This document shows, in pieces, positions 24,426-34,246 of a stretch of 64,000 bases of DNA. The notes under the pieces were generated by a model that saw only the letters and a list, made by a program, of their open reading frames with translations, was not told where the DNA came from and searched no databases. The DNA comes from an uncultured Eubacterium sp. (lineage in GTDB: Bacteria > Bacillota > Clostridia > Lachnospirales > Lachnospiraceae). Made by a program: the position numbers and the translations under genes. Position 1 is the stretch's first letter, and the number at the start of each line of letters is the position of its first letter. The DNA lies in assembly GCA_900552795.1 (NCBI GenBank), contig USBB01000002.1, positions 1 through 64,000 of the forward strand, in the 5' to 3' direction.

Positions 24426-27400
24426 ATGTATTTAAAGAATATAGAAATACAGGGTTTTAAATCTTTTGCAAATAAAATAGTTTTTGATTTTCATAATGGA
24501 ATTACAGGTATTGTGGGACCGAACGGTTCGGGAAAAAGCAATGTTGCAGATGCTGTAAGATGGGTTTTGGGTGAGCAGAGTGCAAAGCAGCTTCGCGGCG
24601 CAAAAATGGAAGATGTAATTTTTGCAGGAACAGAGCTTAGAAAACCGGTTGGATATGCGTATGTTACCATAACATTTGACAATGCAGACCATGCATTGCC
24701 TGTCGAATATGATGAGGTTACTGTTACACGTAAGGTTTTTCGTTCGGGAGAGAGTGAGTATCTTATAAACGGACACGGGTGCAGATTAAAGGATATAACT
24801 GAGCTTTTCTATGATACAGGTATAGGTAAAGAGGGCTACTCGATAATAGGTCAGGGACAGATTGACAAAATATTAAGCGGAAAGCCTGAGGAGAGAAGGG
24901 AGCTTTTTGATGAGGCTGCAGGAATCGTTAAATTTAAGAGAAGAAAAGCGGCTGCGGTAAAGAAGCTTGAAAATGAACGCAATAATCTTGTGCGTGTAAA
25001 TGATATACTCTCTGAGCTTGAAAATCAGGTAAATCCTCTTTTAAAACAGTCAGAAAAGGCAAAGGAATATTTAAAATTAAAGGACGAGCTTAAAAAATGT
25101 GATATCAATGCATTTTTGCTTGAAAGCGACAAATTAAGGGAAGATATAGCTGAAATAGAAGGTAAGATAGAGATTGTTTCGTCTGACTTAAATTCGGCAA
25201 GAGAAGAATATGAGAGCACAAAAGCCGAATATGAGGAAATTGAAAATAATCTTTCCCAGATAAATAGCGAGATAGATCTTTCAAATACACTGCTTTCAAA
25301 TACAGAGCTTGAAAAGCAAAGACTTGAGGGTGTTGTAAATGTGTTTACTGAGCAGATAAAAACAATAAACGCAAACAGTTCACATTATATAAGCAGGATA
25401 GAGGACATACAAAATCAGATAGAGCAAAAAAATATAGAGATTAAAAATCTTGAACTAGAAAAGGCAGGATTATCAGAAAGTCAGGCTGTTTATCAGGAAA
25501 AGCAGGCTGTGTCGGAAAAAAAGCATGAAGAAATAGCTTTGCAGATAGCGCAGATAACACAAAAAATAGAAAATAACCAAAATCAAATCATAAGCATACT
25601 TAATGAAAAATCGTCTATTATTGCGGATAACGAGCGTTTTCAGACAATGCTTGAGCAGTATAATATAAAACTTGCAGAATTAAATAGTTCAGTTATCAAA
25701 GGAAAAAGCGAGGAGTCGGCTCAGGATATAGTTATAAAGGATTGTCAGGATAAGCTTAATGCAGCAAAACTGCGCATAGATGAGCTTACATCTTCAATTA
25801 ATTCGGGAAACGAAAATGTCACAAAAATAAAAGAAAATATTGCCTCACTTACTGCGCTTACTGATAAGAGTCAGCAGCAATATCATAAAGAAAAGTCAAG
25901 ACTTGATTCACTTATAAATATTACCGAAAGATATGATGGTTATGGCAACAGTATCCGTAAAATTATGGAGCTTAAGTCTCAAAATGACGGTATTTTGGGT
26001 GTTATTGCAGATATTGTTAAGGTGGAGCGTCGTTTTGAAACAGCTATTGAGACTGCACTTGGAAGCACGATACAAAATATTGTTACCGACAATGAAAATA
26101 CGGCTAAAAGCCTTATTTCATATCTTAAGGAAAATAAATTCGGACGGGCTACATTTTTGCCGCTCTCCTCAATTTCTGCAAGAAATACTCTTGAGAAAGA
26201 GCCTTGTGCAAAGGAAGCAGGTGTTGTAGGTATTGCAAGTAATCTGGTAAGAGTTTCGTTTGAGTATGAAAATCTTGCAAAATATCTTCTCGGAAGAATT
26301 CTTGTAGTGGATAATATTGATAATGCGCTTGCAATAGCACGAAAATATAAGCACACAATACGAATAGTAACACTTGAGGGAGAACAGCTTAATCCGGGCG
26401 GTTCGATGACGGGCGGCGCATTTAAAAATGCCGGAAATCTTTTGGGCAGAAGAAGAGAAATTGAAGAGTTAAAGCTCAGCGTAAGTGAAATCAGCAAAAA
26501 TATTGCTGAAAATAAAGAGAAAGTGTCCGAGCAAAGAAAACAACTTGCATTAATAAGAGAAAAGCTGGACGCAGACAATAAATTGATGCGTGAAGAACAG
26601 CTTTACGAAAATACTCTTAAAATGCAGCTTAATCAGGCAAACGTAAAGAAAGATGATATTATAAAATCATACAGTGATTCAAAACTTCAGGCTTCACAAC
26701 TTGAGTCACAGATTAAGGGCATTAATGAAAGTATTAATAATGTAAACGGTAATTTAGGAGATTTAGAACTTAAAAATACTGATTCCAAAAATGCAATAGA
26801 TGAATTAAATATTGAGCTTGAGAAAAAAAGAGCGGAGGAAGCCGATAATCTTGCGGAGTCTGAAAATTTAAAAATAGAATTTTCATCATTGCTGCAGAGA
26901 GTAGAGTTTATTGAGGAAAACAAAAAAAGATTAAGTGATGAGCTTACCAGACTGGGTGCTGAGAAAGTCACATGTACAGAGAATATCGCCTCAACGTCAC
27001 AAGAGATAAGGCTGAAAAATGATGAGATTGATAGCGTAAGATTGCAGATTGCAGGCGCTGACGAACAGATTTTATCATGCAGACAAAAAAGTGATGCGTT
27101 AAAGAAAAAAAGAGATGAGATGAACGGTTCTCATAAAATTTTCTTTGAGAAGAGAGAGCGCATAAACAACCGCATAAACGAGCTTGATAAAGAAAATTAT
27201 CGTCTTGAAGCGTCAAAAGAAAAGTTTCACGAAAAAAATGACAGTCTTACTGATTATATGTGGAACGAATATGAGATTACATACGGCTATTGTCTTGAAT
27301 TAAAAGACGAGAGTATGGATAATCTTAATTTGATAAAGAAAAATATTGCGGAACTTAAGGCTTCTATAAAATCACTTGGCGAGGTTAATGTCAATGCTAT

Positions 27401-27995
27401 AGAGCAGTATAAGGAAGTAAGCGAGCGATATGAGTTTCTAAAGACGCAGCATGATGATTTGCTTGAAGCCGAGGCGGCTCTTATAAAGGTTATAGATGAG
27501 CTTGATAACGGAATGAGAGTACAGTTTTCTGAAAAATTTAACGAGATTAAACTGGAGTTTGATAAAGTTTTCAAGGAGTTGTTTGGCGGAGGAAGAGGTA
27601 CTATAGAACTTGTCGAGGGTGAAGATATACTTGAGGCAGGAATCCTTATTATTTCGCAGCCGCCTGGAAAGAAGCTTCAGAATATGATGCAGCTTTCGGG
27701 TGGTGAGAAAGCTTTGACTGCGATTTCATTGCTATTTGCAATTCAGAATCTTAAACCATCACCGTTTTGTCTGTTGGATGAGATTGAGGCGGCGTTAGAT
27801 GATTCAAATGTCGGAAGATATGCCAATTATCTTCATAAGCTCACAAAGCATACGCAGTTTATAGTTATAACTCACAGAAGAGGAACGATGTCTGCTGCAG
27901 ACAGGCTGTACGGTATCACAATGCAGGAGAAAGGTGTTTCGGCACTTGTTTCTGTGGATTTGATTGCGGATGATTTGGAAAAAGAAGAAAAGTAA
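24426..27995 (+). CDS. smc: Chromosome partition protein SMC
   Basis: The condensin ATPase organises and segregates the chromosome with ScpA and ScpB. At 1189 residues it is full length. It has Walker A GPNGSGKSNVADAVRWVLG (about 32-50), long coiled coils (about 165-500 and 680-1010), a hinge between them containing GGSMTGG, and C-terminal LSGGEKALTAISLLFA with Walker B FCLLDEIEAALDD. It lies in the conserved rnc-smc-ftsY order, with ftsY 15 bp downstream. Confidence 0.97.
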   Translation: MYLKNIEIQGFKSFANKIVFDFHNGITGIVGPNGSGKSNVADAVRWVLGEQSAKQLRGAKMEDVIFAGTELRKPVGYAYVTITFDNADHALPVEYDEVTVTRKVFRSGESEYLINGHGCRLKDITELFYDTGIGKEGYSIIGQGQIDKILSGKPEERRELFDEAAGIVKFKRRKAAAVKKLENERNNLVRVNDILSELENQVNPLLKQSEKAKEYLKLKDELKKCDINAFLLESDKLREDIAEIEGKIEIVSSDLNSAREEYESTKAEYEEIENNLSQINSEIDLSNTLLSNTELEKQRLEGVVNVFTEQIKTINANSSHYISRIEDIQNQIEQKNIEIKNLELEKAGLSESQAVYQEKQAVSEKKHEEIALQIAQITQKIENNQNQIISILNEKSSIIADNERFQTMLEQYNIKLAELNSSVIKGKSEESAQDIVIKDCQDKLNAAKLRIDELTSSINSGNENVTKIKENIASLTALTDKSQQQYHKEKSRLDSLINITERYDGYGNSIRKIMELKSQNDGILGVIADIVKVERRFETAIETALGSTIQNIVTDNENTAKSLISYLKENKFGRATFLPLSSISARNTLEKEPCAKEAGVVGIASNLVRVSFEYENLAKYLLGRILVVDNIDNALAIARKYKHTIRIVTLEGEQLNPGGSMTGGAFKNAGNLLGRRREIEELKLSVSEISKNIAENKEKVSEQRKQLALIREKLDADNKLMREEQLYENTLKMQLNQANVKKDDIIKSYSDSKLQASQLESQIKGINESINNVNGNLGDLELKNTDSKNAIDELNIELEKKRAEEADNLAESENLKIEFSSLLQRVEFIEENKKRLSDELTRLGAEKVTCTENIASTSQEIRLKNDEIDSVRLQIAGADEQILSCRQKSDALKKKRDEMNGSHKIFFEKRERINNRINELDKENYRLEASKEKFHEKNDSLTDYMWNEYEITYGYCLELKDESMDNLNLIKKNIAELKASIKSLGEVNVNAIEQYKEVSERYEFLKTQHDDLLEAEAALIKVIDELDNGMRVQFSEKFNEIKLEFDKVFKELFGGGRGTIELVEGEDILEAGILIISQPPGKKLQNMMQLSGGEKALTAISLLFAIQNLKPSPFCLLDEIEAALDDSNVGRYANYLHKLTKHTQFIVITHRRGTMSAADRLYGITMQEKGVSALVSVDLIADDLEKEEK

Positions 27996-28010
27996 TTCGG
28001 AGGGAGATTA

Positions 28011-28940
28011 ATGGGTTTATTCAGTAAGTTAAAAGAAGGACTGACAAAGACGAGGGACAACATAGTTTCCGGTATTGACAGTATTTTTTCGGGTTTTTCA
28101 AGTATTGACGACGATTTTTATGAAGAACTTGAAGAAACGCTTATAATGGGTGATATAGGTGTTGTTGCGACTGAACAGATAATTGACGATTTAAAAGAAA
28201 AAGTAAAAGAACAAAGAATTAAGGACCCGAAGGAATGTAAACAGCTTTTAATTGATACAATTAAAGAAAAAATGGATTTGGGTGAAAATGCTTACGAATT
28301 TGAGAACAAAAAATCAATCGTTATGCTTATCGGTGTTAACGGTGTCGGTAAAACCACATCGGTCGGAAAGCTGGCAGGGCACTTAAAAGCTATGAATAAA
28401 AAAGTTGTTCTGGCGGCTGCGGATACATTCAGGGCTGCGGCGATAGAGCAGCTTACCGAGTGGGCGAACAGGACGGGAACCGATATTATAGCCCAGAGCG
28501 AGGGCTCAGATCCTGCAGCAGTGATATATGATTCAATAGCAGCATCAAAGGCAAGAAATGCAGATGTACTTCTTTGTGATACGGCGGGAAGATTGCACAA
28601 TAAAAAGAACCTTATGGAAGAGCTTTGTAAGATTGACAGGGTCATCGAAAGAGAGTATTCTGAAGCGTATAGAGAAAATTTAATCGTTCTTGATGCTACC
28701 ACGGGACAGAATGCCATTTCACAGCTTAGGGAATTTAAGTCAGTTACGGATATTACAGGTATTATTCTTACTAAGATGGACGGAACGGCTAAAGGCGGAA
28801 TAGCTGTAGCTATTCAGGCGGAGTTTGGTATACCTGTCAAATATGTGGGTGTAGGCGAGAAGGTTGAAGACCTCCAGAAATTCAATTCTGATGTGTTTGT
28901 TAATGCGTTATTTGACGTTGATACACCAGATGAGGAGTAG
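28011..28940 (+). CDS. ftsY: Signal recognition particle receptor FtsY
   Basis: The SRP receptor GTPase that docks ribosome-SRP complexes at the membrane. The 309-residue protein has an NG domain with P-loop GVNGVGKTTSVGKLAG, DTFRAAAIEQL, DTAGRLHNKKNLMEEL and TKMDGTAKGG. The N-terminal acidic region is short, as is typical of Clostridia. It is the last gene of the rnc-smc-ftsY unit and is followed by a hairpin terminator. Confidence 0.97.
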   Translation: MGLFSKLKEGLTKTRDNIVSGIDSIFSGFSSIDDDFYEELEETLIMGDIGVVATEQIIDDLKEKVKEQRIKDPKECKQLLIDTIKEKMDLGENAYEFENKKSIVMLIGVNGVGKTTSVGKLAGHLKAMNKKVVLAAADTFRAAAIEQLTEWANRTGTDIIAQSEGSDPAAVIYDSIAASKARNADVLLCDTAGRLHNKKNLMEELCKIDRVIEREYSEAYRENLIVLDATTGQNAISQLREFKSVTDITGIILTKMDGTAKGGIAVAIQAEFGIPVKYVGVGEKVEDLQKFNSDVFVNALFDVDTPDEE

Positions 28941-28970
28941 AAAAAACATTTTCATATGATGATGTTTTTT
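28941..28970 (+). terminator. Terminator after ftsY
   Basis: AAAAAACAT pairs with ATGTTTTTT; an AT-rich but symmetric hairpin ending in T residues directly after the stop. Confidence 0.65.
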
Positions 28971-29009
28971 GCAATTATTAGAATTGATTAAGAAGGGAAG
29001 AGTTAAGGA

Positions 29010-30227
29010 ATGGAAGAATTAACATTGCAGAAGTTTGAGGAAGCAGCTGAAAAGGTCAAAGAGGTGACATTACAGACTAATCTTGTATATAGTGAGTATT
29101 TCAGCAGCCAGGTTGGCAACAAAGTTTATTTAAAGCCTGAAAATATGCAGTATACAGGTGCTTACAAGGTACGTGGAGCATATTACAAAATCAGCACAAT
29201 GTCTGAGGAGGCAAGAAAGAAAGGTCTTATTACTGCATCTGCCGGAAATCATGCACAGGGCGTTGCTTATGCTGCTAAAAAGTTTGGTGTTAAAGCCATC
29301 GTAGTTATGCCTACAACTACGCCATTGATAAAGGTAAACAGAACAAAGGGTTACGGAGCAGAGGTTATTTTGTACGGAAATGTATATGATGAGGCTTGCG
29401 ATTATGCGATAAAAATGGCAGAGGAAAAAGGCTATACATTTGTACATCCTTTTGATGATTTAGATGTTGCTACAGGACAGGGTTCAATTGCTATGGAAAT
29501 TATAAAAGAACTTCCTACTGTAGACTATATTCTTGTTCCTGTCGGCGGCGGCGGTCTTGCAACAGGTGTTTCAACACTTGCGAAGCTTCTTAATCCGAAT
29601 ATTAAGGTTATCGGTGTTGAGCCGGCTGAAGCAAATTGTCTTGAGGAATCAATTAAGGCAGGGGAGGTTGTAACTCTTGATTCTGTAAGCACTATAGCTG
29701 ACGGTACTGCAGTTAAAACGCCGGGGGCAAAGCTGTTCCCATATCTCCAGAAAAATCTTGATGATATAATAACAGTACCTGATGAAGATTTGATTGTTGC
29801 GTTTCTTGATATGGTTGAAAACCACAAGATGGTAGTTGAAAATTCAGGACTTTTGACAGTTGCAGCATTAAAACAGCTTAATGTAAAGGATAAGAAAATT
29901 GTTTCAATACTTTCAGGCGGAAATATGGATGTCATAACAATGTCGTCTGTTGTGCAGCAGGGGCTTGTACAGAGAAGCAGAATATTTACTGTATCAGTGC
30001 TGCTTCCTGATAAGCCGGGTGAACTTGTAAGAGTTGCTTCAATAATTGCGGAAGCAAACGGAAATGTCATAAAGCTTGAACATAATCAGTTTGTAAGTAT
30101 AAACAGAAAAGCTACTGTTGAGCTTAGAATTACAATTGAGGCATATGGTCACGAACATAAAGAAGAGATAGTTGAAAAGCTTGAAAAGGCAGGCCTAAGA
30201 CCAAGAATTGTCAAAGTAAATATTTAA
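29010..30227 (+). CDS. ilvA: Threonine ammonia-lyase
   Basis: A PLP enzyme that converts L-threonine to 2-oxobutyrate, for isoleucine synthesis or threonine catabolism. The 405-residue protein has the PLP lysine in YTGAYKVRGAYYK, SAGNHAQGVA, the VPVGGGGLATGV phosphate loop and a single C-terminal ACT-like domain (about 325-405, VSVLLPDKPGELVRVASII). One ACT-like domain and this length fit the clostridial/TdcB-like form more than the two-domain E. coli IlvA. No ilv genes are adjacent, so the biosynthetic or catabolic role is open. It interrupts the common ftsY-ylxM-ffh order. Confidence 0.92.
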   Translation: MEELTLQKFEEAAEKVKEVTLQTNLVYSEYFSSQVGNKVYLKPENMQYTGAYKVRGAYYKISTMSEEARKKGLITASAGNHAQGVAYAAKKFGVKAIVVMPTTTPLIKVNRTKGYGAEVILYGNVYDEACDYAIKMAEEKGYTFVHPFDDLDVATGQGSIAMEIIKELPTVDYILVPVGGGGLATGVSTLAKLLNPNIKVIGVEPAEANCLEESIKAGEVVTLDSVSTIADGTAVKTPGAKLFPYLQKNLDDIITVPDEDLIVAFLDMVENHKMVVENSGLLTVAALKQLNVKDKKIVSILSGGNMDVITMSSVVQQGLVQRSRIFTVSVLLPDKPGELVRVASIIAEANGNVIKLEHNQFVSINRKATVELRITIEAYGHEHKEEIVEKLEKAGLRPRIVKVNI

Positions 30228-30231
30228 TATA

Positions 30232-30432
30232 ATTACAGTGTCAAAAAGTCTGAACCCACCTGTGCTTGCACAGGTGTGGGTGAATGACTTTGAGACACGC
30301 CACAAAATGAGCATAAAAGTGGAGCGTAAGCTTCACGATATGCGAATATTGAGGCGGATTGTGGGAGTGCGGAGCACGAAACAATCCATGTAATTATAAT
30401 CATGGTGTCAAAAAGCAGAAATGAGGAAAAAT
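30232..30432 (-). repeat. 170-bp interspersed repeat, inverted copy, with ribosome-binding module
   Basis: The reverse complement of 30232-30415 aligns with 12884-13054 over nearly its full length. Shared elements include GTGTCAAAA near each end, GTGCTTGCACA and GGATTGTTTCGTGCTCCGCA. It ends with CAGAAATGAGGAAAAAT, which supplies the ribosome-binding site of the next gene. Confidence 0.85.
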
Positions 30433-31746
30433 ATGAGGGATAAATCATTTAAAAGATATTTGTATATTGCAGTTTCCACGTTCGGCGTCGTGGCACTTTC
30501 GATATTTTTATTCTTTTTCTTGTATAATTTTGATAATATAGGAGCTGCTTTTAAGCATGTGATTGCAACTCTTATGCCGTTTATAGTAGGCGCGGTGCTT
30601 GCATATATTATGTGTCCGCTCTGCAATGTTTTTGAGAAATTTCTTACTAAGGTGTTAAAAAAATATAACGATGGAAAAAGAAAAAAGAAGATTATAAGCG
30701 GAGTCAGTGTGTTTGGGACTATAACTGTTGCAATGGTGGCAATATATCTTATACTGATGATTCTTATACCGCAGCTTATTGAGAGTATAGTAAAAATAGT
30801 TCAGATACTGCCTTCAAGTGTGGATGGGCTTCTGACATGGCTTCAGGGTACGATAAGTTCTAACGAAACGCTTCTTACATATGCACAGCAGATAATTGAT
30901 AAAGGTTATCAGTATATTGAAAACTGGCTGTCAAACGGACTTTTGGAATATGTTGAAAATTTTGCCACAGGTCTTTCAACAGGAGTTATAAGCATAATAG
31001 GAATATTTATGAATATTTTTGTTGGTGCAATAGTGGCTGTTTATCTGCTTCTTTCAAGAAAGAAGCTTGCAAGGCAGGCAAAGCTTATAACATACAGTAT
31101 ATTTAAGAAAAATATAGCTGATGAAATAGTTGAGGAAGCAAAGTTTGCGGATAAGGTTTTCAGTGGCTTTATAAATGGTAAAATAATTGATGCACTTATA
31201 GTTTCATGCATATGCTATTTGGGAATGATGATATTTCGGGTGTTTAATCCGGGAAAAGACATGATGAGCGAAATACTGGTTTCAGTAATAGTCGGAATAT
31301 TTAATGTCATACCATTTTTTGGATGGTATATAGGATTGTTCTTATCGGCACTTCTGATATTGATAGTAAATCCCGTGCAGTGCATTTTCTTTATAATATT
31401 TGATTTTATTTTGCAGCAGATAGATGGAAATATACTCGGACCTAAAATTTTGGGTAATACAACAGGTATTTCAAGTCTTTGGGTATTATTTTCAATATTT
31501 TTGTTCGGTGATATATGGGGCTTTGCAGGTATGCTTATCGGAGTTCCGCTGTTTGCGGTTATTTATCAGGAAATCAAGAGACTTGTTTTTATAGGTTTAA
31601 GAAGGCGCGGACAAGAGGAAATGATAAAAGAATATAATAAAGACTATCCTGATGATGGGATAACTGCGGATTATATTGATGATGGTAAGCTGAATCATTC
31701 TGATGAAAAGGCTGAACCGAAAGATGATAAAGCAGAAATCGACTGA
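30433..31746 (+). CDS. AI-2E family transporter (PerM/YtvI-like membrane protein)
   Basis: A 437-residue polytopic membrane protein with about 8 predicted spans, including an N-terminal pair (residues about 10-65), a span near 90-115, and a C-terminal cluster after 220 with IFNVIPFFGWYIGLFLSALL. The family was named after the TqsA AI-2 exporter, but many members are cation/proton antiporters or sporulation proteins (YtvI), so the substrate is unknown. The C-terminal 40 residues are acidic and charged. ATG 30433 is chosen over ATG 30421, which lies inside the repeat-borne ribosome-binding site. Confidence 0.85.
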   Translation: MRDKSFKRYLYIAVSTFGVVALSIFLFFFLYNFDNIGAAFKHVIATLMPFIVGAVLAYIMCPLCNVFEKFLTKVLKKYNDGKRKKKIISGVSVFGTITVAMVAIYLILMILIPQLIESIVKIVQILPSSVDGLLTWLQGTISSNETLLTYAQQIIDKGYQYIENWLSNGLLEYVENFATGLSTGVISIIGIFMNIFVGAIVAVYLLLSRKKLARQAKLITYSIFKKNIADEIVEEAKFADKVFSGFINGKIIDALIVSCICYLGMMIFRVFNPGKDMMSEILVSVIVGIFNVIPFFGWYIGLFLSALLILIVNPVQCIFFIIFDFILQQIDGNILGPKILGNTTGISSLWVLFSIFLFGDIWGFAGMLIGVPLFAVIYQEIKRLVFIGLRRRGQEEMIKEYNKDYPDDGITADYIDDGKLNHSDEKAEPKDDKAEID

Positions 31747-31777
31747 GTTTTGTACTTAATTTAGAACAATATTTATT

Positions 31778-31811
31778 AAAGGTGTCAAGTAAAAATGCTT
31801 GACACCTTTTG
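31778..31811 (+). terminator. Terminator after the AI-2E family gene
   Basis: AAAGGTGTCAAG pairs perfectly with CTTGACACCTTT around TAAAAATG, followed by T. The 3' arm also contains the -35 hexamer of the next promoter. Confidence 0.88.
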
Positions 31812-31827
31812 TGCGTCATGTTATTAT
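31799..31827 (+). promoter_or_regulatory. Promoter of ylxM-ffh, -35 inside the terminator hairpin
   Basis: TTGACA at 31799-31804 (in the 3' arm of the preceding terminator) and TATTAT at 31822-31827 are spaced by 17 bp. Confidence 0.7.
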
Positions 31828-31864
31828 ACGTAAGGTTTAAAAAGTAGCTGTAAGTTGGTGTGAT

Positions 31865-32209
31865 ATGGAAAAGTTTGTAGAACAGTCGCTTTTATTTGAT
31901 TTTTATGGCGAGCTTTTGAATGAACATCAGAAGAGCATATATGTTGATGCAGTATTTAACGATTTATCATTAAGTGAGATTGCAGATGAACACGGTATTT
32001 CAAGGCAGGGTGTTCACGATATGATTAAGCGTGTTAATAAGACGCTTGACGGTTATGAGCAAAAGCTTCATCTTATTGAAAAGTTTATGCAGACAAAGGA
32101 AAAGGTTCGTTGTATAAATGAGCTGACAGACACATTTTTTGACAGCGGTGATTCTGAGTGTATAAGAAAAATACATCAAATCACCAAAGAAATTATAGAT
32201 ACTTTTTGA
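31865..32209 (+). CDS. ylxM: YlxM-type SRP-associated helix-turn-helix protein (UPF0122)
   Basis: A 114-residue protein resembling sigma factor region 4, with the HTH LSEIADEHGISRQGVHDMIKR at about residues 38-58. In Firmicutes it is encoded immediately before ffh and is thought to modulate SRP. The gap to ffh is 30 bp, so the two are co-transcribed from the promoter at 31799-31827. Confidence 0.92.
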   Translation: MEKFVEQSLLFDFYGELLNEHQKSIYVDAVFNDLSLSEIADEHGISRQGVHDMIKRVNKTLDGYEQKLHLIEKFMQTKEKVRCINELTDTFFDSGDSECIRKIHQITKEIIDTF

Positions 32210-32239
32210 TTTTATTATATTTAATTGTGCGGAGGGATT

Positions 32240-33595
32240 ATGGCATTTGACAGTCTTTCAGATAAATTGCAGAATATTTTTAAAAACCTTCGTGGAAAAG
32301 GACGCTTGACAGAATCTGATGTTAAAGCTGCATTAAAGGAAGTAAAGATGGCACTTCTTGAAGCTGATGTAAATTTCAAGGTTGTCAAGCAGTTTATTAA
32401 ATCAGTTGAGGAACGTGCAGTCGGACAGGATGTTTTGGAAAGTCTTACTCCGGGACAGATGGTTATTAAGATTGTAAATGAAGAGATGGTTTCTCTTATG
32501 GGTTCTGAAACTACAGAGCTTGCTTTAAAATCGGGCAGTGAAATCACCGTTATAATGATGGCAGGTCTTCAGGGTGCAGGTAAGACTACTACAACTGCAA
32601 AGCTTGCAGGTAAGTTTAAGTCAAAGGGCAGAAAACCGCTGCTTGTTGCCTGTGATGTGTACAGACCCGCGGCTGTTGAACAGCTTAAGATAAACGGTGA
32701 GAAGCAGGGTGTCGATGTGTTTAGTATGGGAGTTAACAATAATCCCGTAGATATAGCAAAAGCAGCTGTTGCACATGCTAAAAATAACAATTTCAATATT
32801 GTTATTTTAGATACAGCCGGACGTCTTCATGTAGATGAAGATATGATGGCAGAACTTATTAATATCAAGTCAGAGGTCAATGTGGATTATACAGTGCTTG
32901 TTGTTGATTCAATGACAGGTCAGGATGCGGTAAATGTTGCATCTTCATTTAATGAAAAAATCGGAATTGACGGAGTTATTCTTACAAAGCTCGATGGTGA
33001 TACAAGAGGTGGTGCAGCTCTTTCAATAAAGGCTGTTACCGGAAAGCCTATACTTTATGTAGGTATGGGTGAGAAGTTATCTGATTTGGAGCAGTTTTAT
33101 CCGGACAGAATGGCTTCAAGAATACTTGGTATGGGTGATGTGCTTACTCTTATTGAGAAAGCAGAATCACAGATTGATGAAAAGAAAGCAAAAGAAATGG
33201 AACAGAAGCTTAGAAAAGCAGAGTTCGATTTCAATGATTTCCTTGATTACATGGGGCAGATTAAGAATCTTGGAGGTATCGGCTCAATTCTTAACATGCT
33301 TCCGGGAATGGGATTTGGTGCAAAGATGAAAGGGCTTGATACCGGTATGGCGGATGACGCTGAAGCAGGTCTTAAGAAAACTGAGGCAATCATCTATTCG
33401 ATGACAGCTAAGGAGCGCAGTAATCCGGATATTCTTAATCCGTCAAGGAAGAACAGAATTGCAAGAGGCGCAGGTGTTGATATCAGTGAGGTTAACCGCT
33501 TGATAAAGCAGTTTGAACAGATGAAAAAGATGATGAAACAAATGCCTGGCATGATGAAGGGTGCTAAAAAGGGACGATTTAAATTACCTTTTTAA
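32240..33595 (+). CDS. ffh: Signal recognition particle protein Ffh
   Basis: The SRP54 GTPase binds signal peptides on ribosomes and pairs with FtsY. The 451-residue protein has an N domain, a G domain with GLQGAGKTTTTAKLAG, DVYRPAAVEQL, DTAGRLHVDEDMM and TKLDGDTRGG, and a C-terminal methionine-rich M domain ending in QMKKMMKQMPGMMKGAKKG. GGAGGG lies 5 bp upstream of ATG 32240; an earlier in-frame start at 32225 would include that site. Confidence 0.97.
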   Translation: MAFDSLSDKLQNIFKNLRGKGRLTESDVKAALKEVKMALLEADVNFKVVKQFIKSVEERAVGQDVLESLTPGQMVIKIVNEEMVSLMGSETTELALKSGSEITVIMMAGLQGAGKTTTTAKLAGKFKSKGRKPLLVACDVYRPAAVEQLKINGEKQGVDVFSMGVNNNPVDIAKAAVAHAKNNNFNIVILDTAGRLHVDEDMMAELINIKSEVNVDYTVLVVDSMTGQDAVNVASSFNEKIGIDGVILTKLDGDTRGGAALSIKAVTGKPILYVGMGEKLSDLEQFYPDRMASRILGMGDVLTLIEKAESQIDEKKAKEMEQKLRKAEFDFNDFLDYMGQIKNLGGIGSILNMLPGMGFGAKMKGLDTGMADDAEAGLKKTEAIIYSMTAKERSNPDILNPSRKNRIARGAGVDISEVNRLIKQFEQMKKMMKQMPGMMKGAKKGRFKLPF

Positions 33596-33662
33596 CATAT
33601 ACCGGTTTGGGTGTCAAAACACTTAAATCAAATTTTAGAAAAATTTAGGAGGTGAAAATAAC

Positions 33663-33908
33663 ATGGCAGTAAAGATTAGATTAAAGAGATTAGGTGAGAA
33701 GAAGTCTCCTTTCTATAGAATTATCGTTGCTGATTCAAGATCTCCAAGAAACGGAAGATTTATTGATCAGATTGGTACTTATGATCCTAATTACGATCCA
33801 TGCAAGCTTAACATCGACGCTGAGGCCGCTAAGAAGTGGTTATCTAACGGTGCACAGCCAACAGAGGTTGTAGCTAAGCTTTTCAAGATGGCTGGTATTG
33901 AAAAATAG
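33663..33908 (+). CDS. rpsP: 30S ribosomal protein S16
   Basis: An 81-residue small-subunit protein starting [20 protein letters not shown], the S16 signature. AGGAGGTG lies 9 bp upstream. A GTGTCAAAACAC hairpin of the interspersed repeat class lies in the 67-bp gap to ffh. It begins the rpsP-KH-rimM unit. Confidence 0.97.
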   Translation: MAVKIRLKRLGEKKSPFYRIIVADSRSPRNGRFIDQIGTYDPNYDPCKLNIDAEAAKKWLSNGAQPTEVVAKLFKMAGIEK

Positions 33909-33929
33909 GATTAGTGGAGGTGTTTTTCT

Positions 33930-34160
33930 ATGAAAGAATTAGTTGAAGTCATTGCTAAGGCACTCGTTGACAATCCAAATGAAGTTGTTGTTACGGAAAC
34001 TGAAAAAGATAAAGCGATAATTATTGATTTAAAGGTAGCGCAGTCAGATATGGGCAAGGTTATCGGAAAGTCAGGAAGAATTGCAAAGTCTATAAGAACA
34101 GTTGTTACAGCAGCCGCTTCTAAAATTGACAAAAAAGTCATCGTTGAAATTGATAACTAA
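33930..34160 (+). CDS. kphA: KH-domain RNA-binding protein KphA (YlqC)
   Basis: A 76-residue single KH domain with the GKSGRIAKSIRTVV motif (GxxG loop). KphA pairs with KphB/YhbY-type RNA-binding partners in Gram-positives and is encoded between rpsP and rimM, as here. A terminator follows, so rimM may depend on read-through or its own promoter. Confidence 0.93.
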   Translation: MKELVEVIAKALVDNPNEVVVTETEKDKAIIIDLKVAQSDMGKVIGKSGRIAKSIRTVVTAAASKIDKKVIVEIDN

Positions 34161-34167
34161 AGTTAAT

Positions 34168-34206
34168 GGACGGTATTCTTAAATTATGGATATCGTCCGT
34201 TTTTTT
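34168..34206 (+). terminator. Terminator after kphA
   Basis: GGACGGTAT pairs with ATATCGTCC, followed by GTTTTTTT. Confidence 0.82.
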
Positions 34207-34215
34207 ATGAATAAT

Positions 34216-34246
34216 GCAACAAAGTTGCTCAGAAATGAGGGATAAA
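34216..34246 (+). repeat. Minimal repeat module before rimM
   Basis: GCAACAAAGTTGC followed by TCAGAAATGAGGGATAAA and the rimM ATG. It is the same module as at 121-150 and 53831-53864. Confidence 0.75.
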
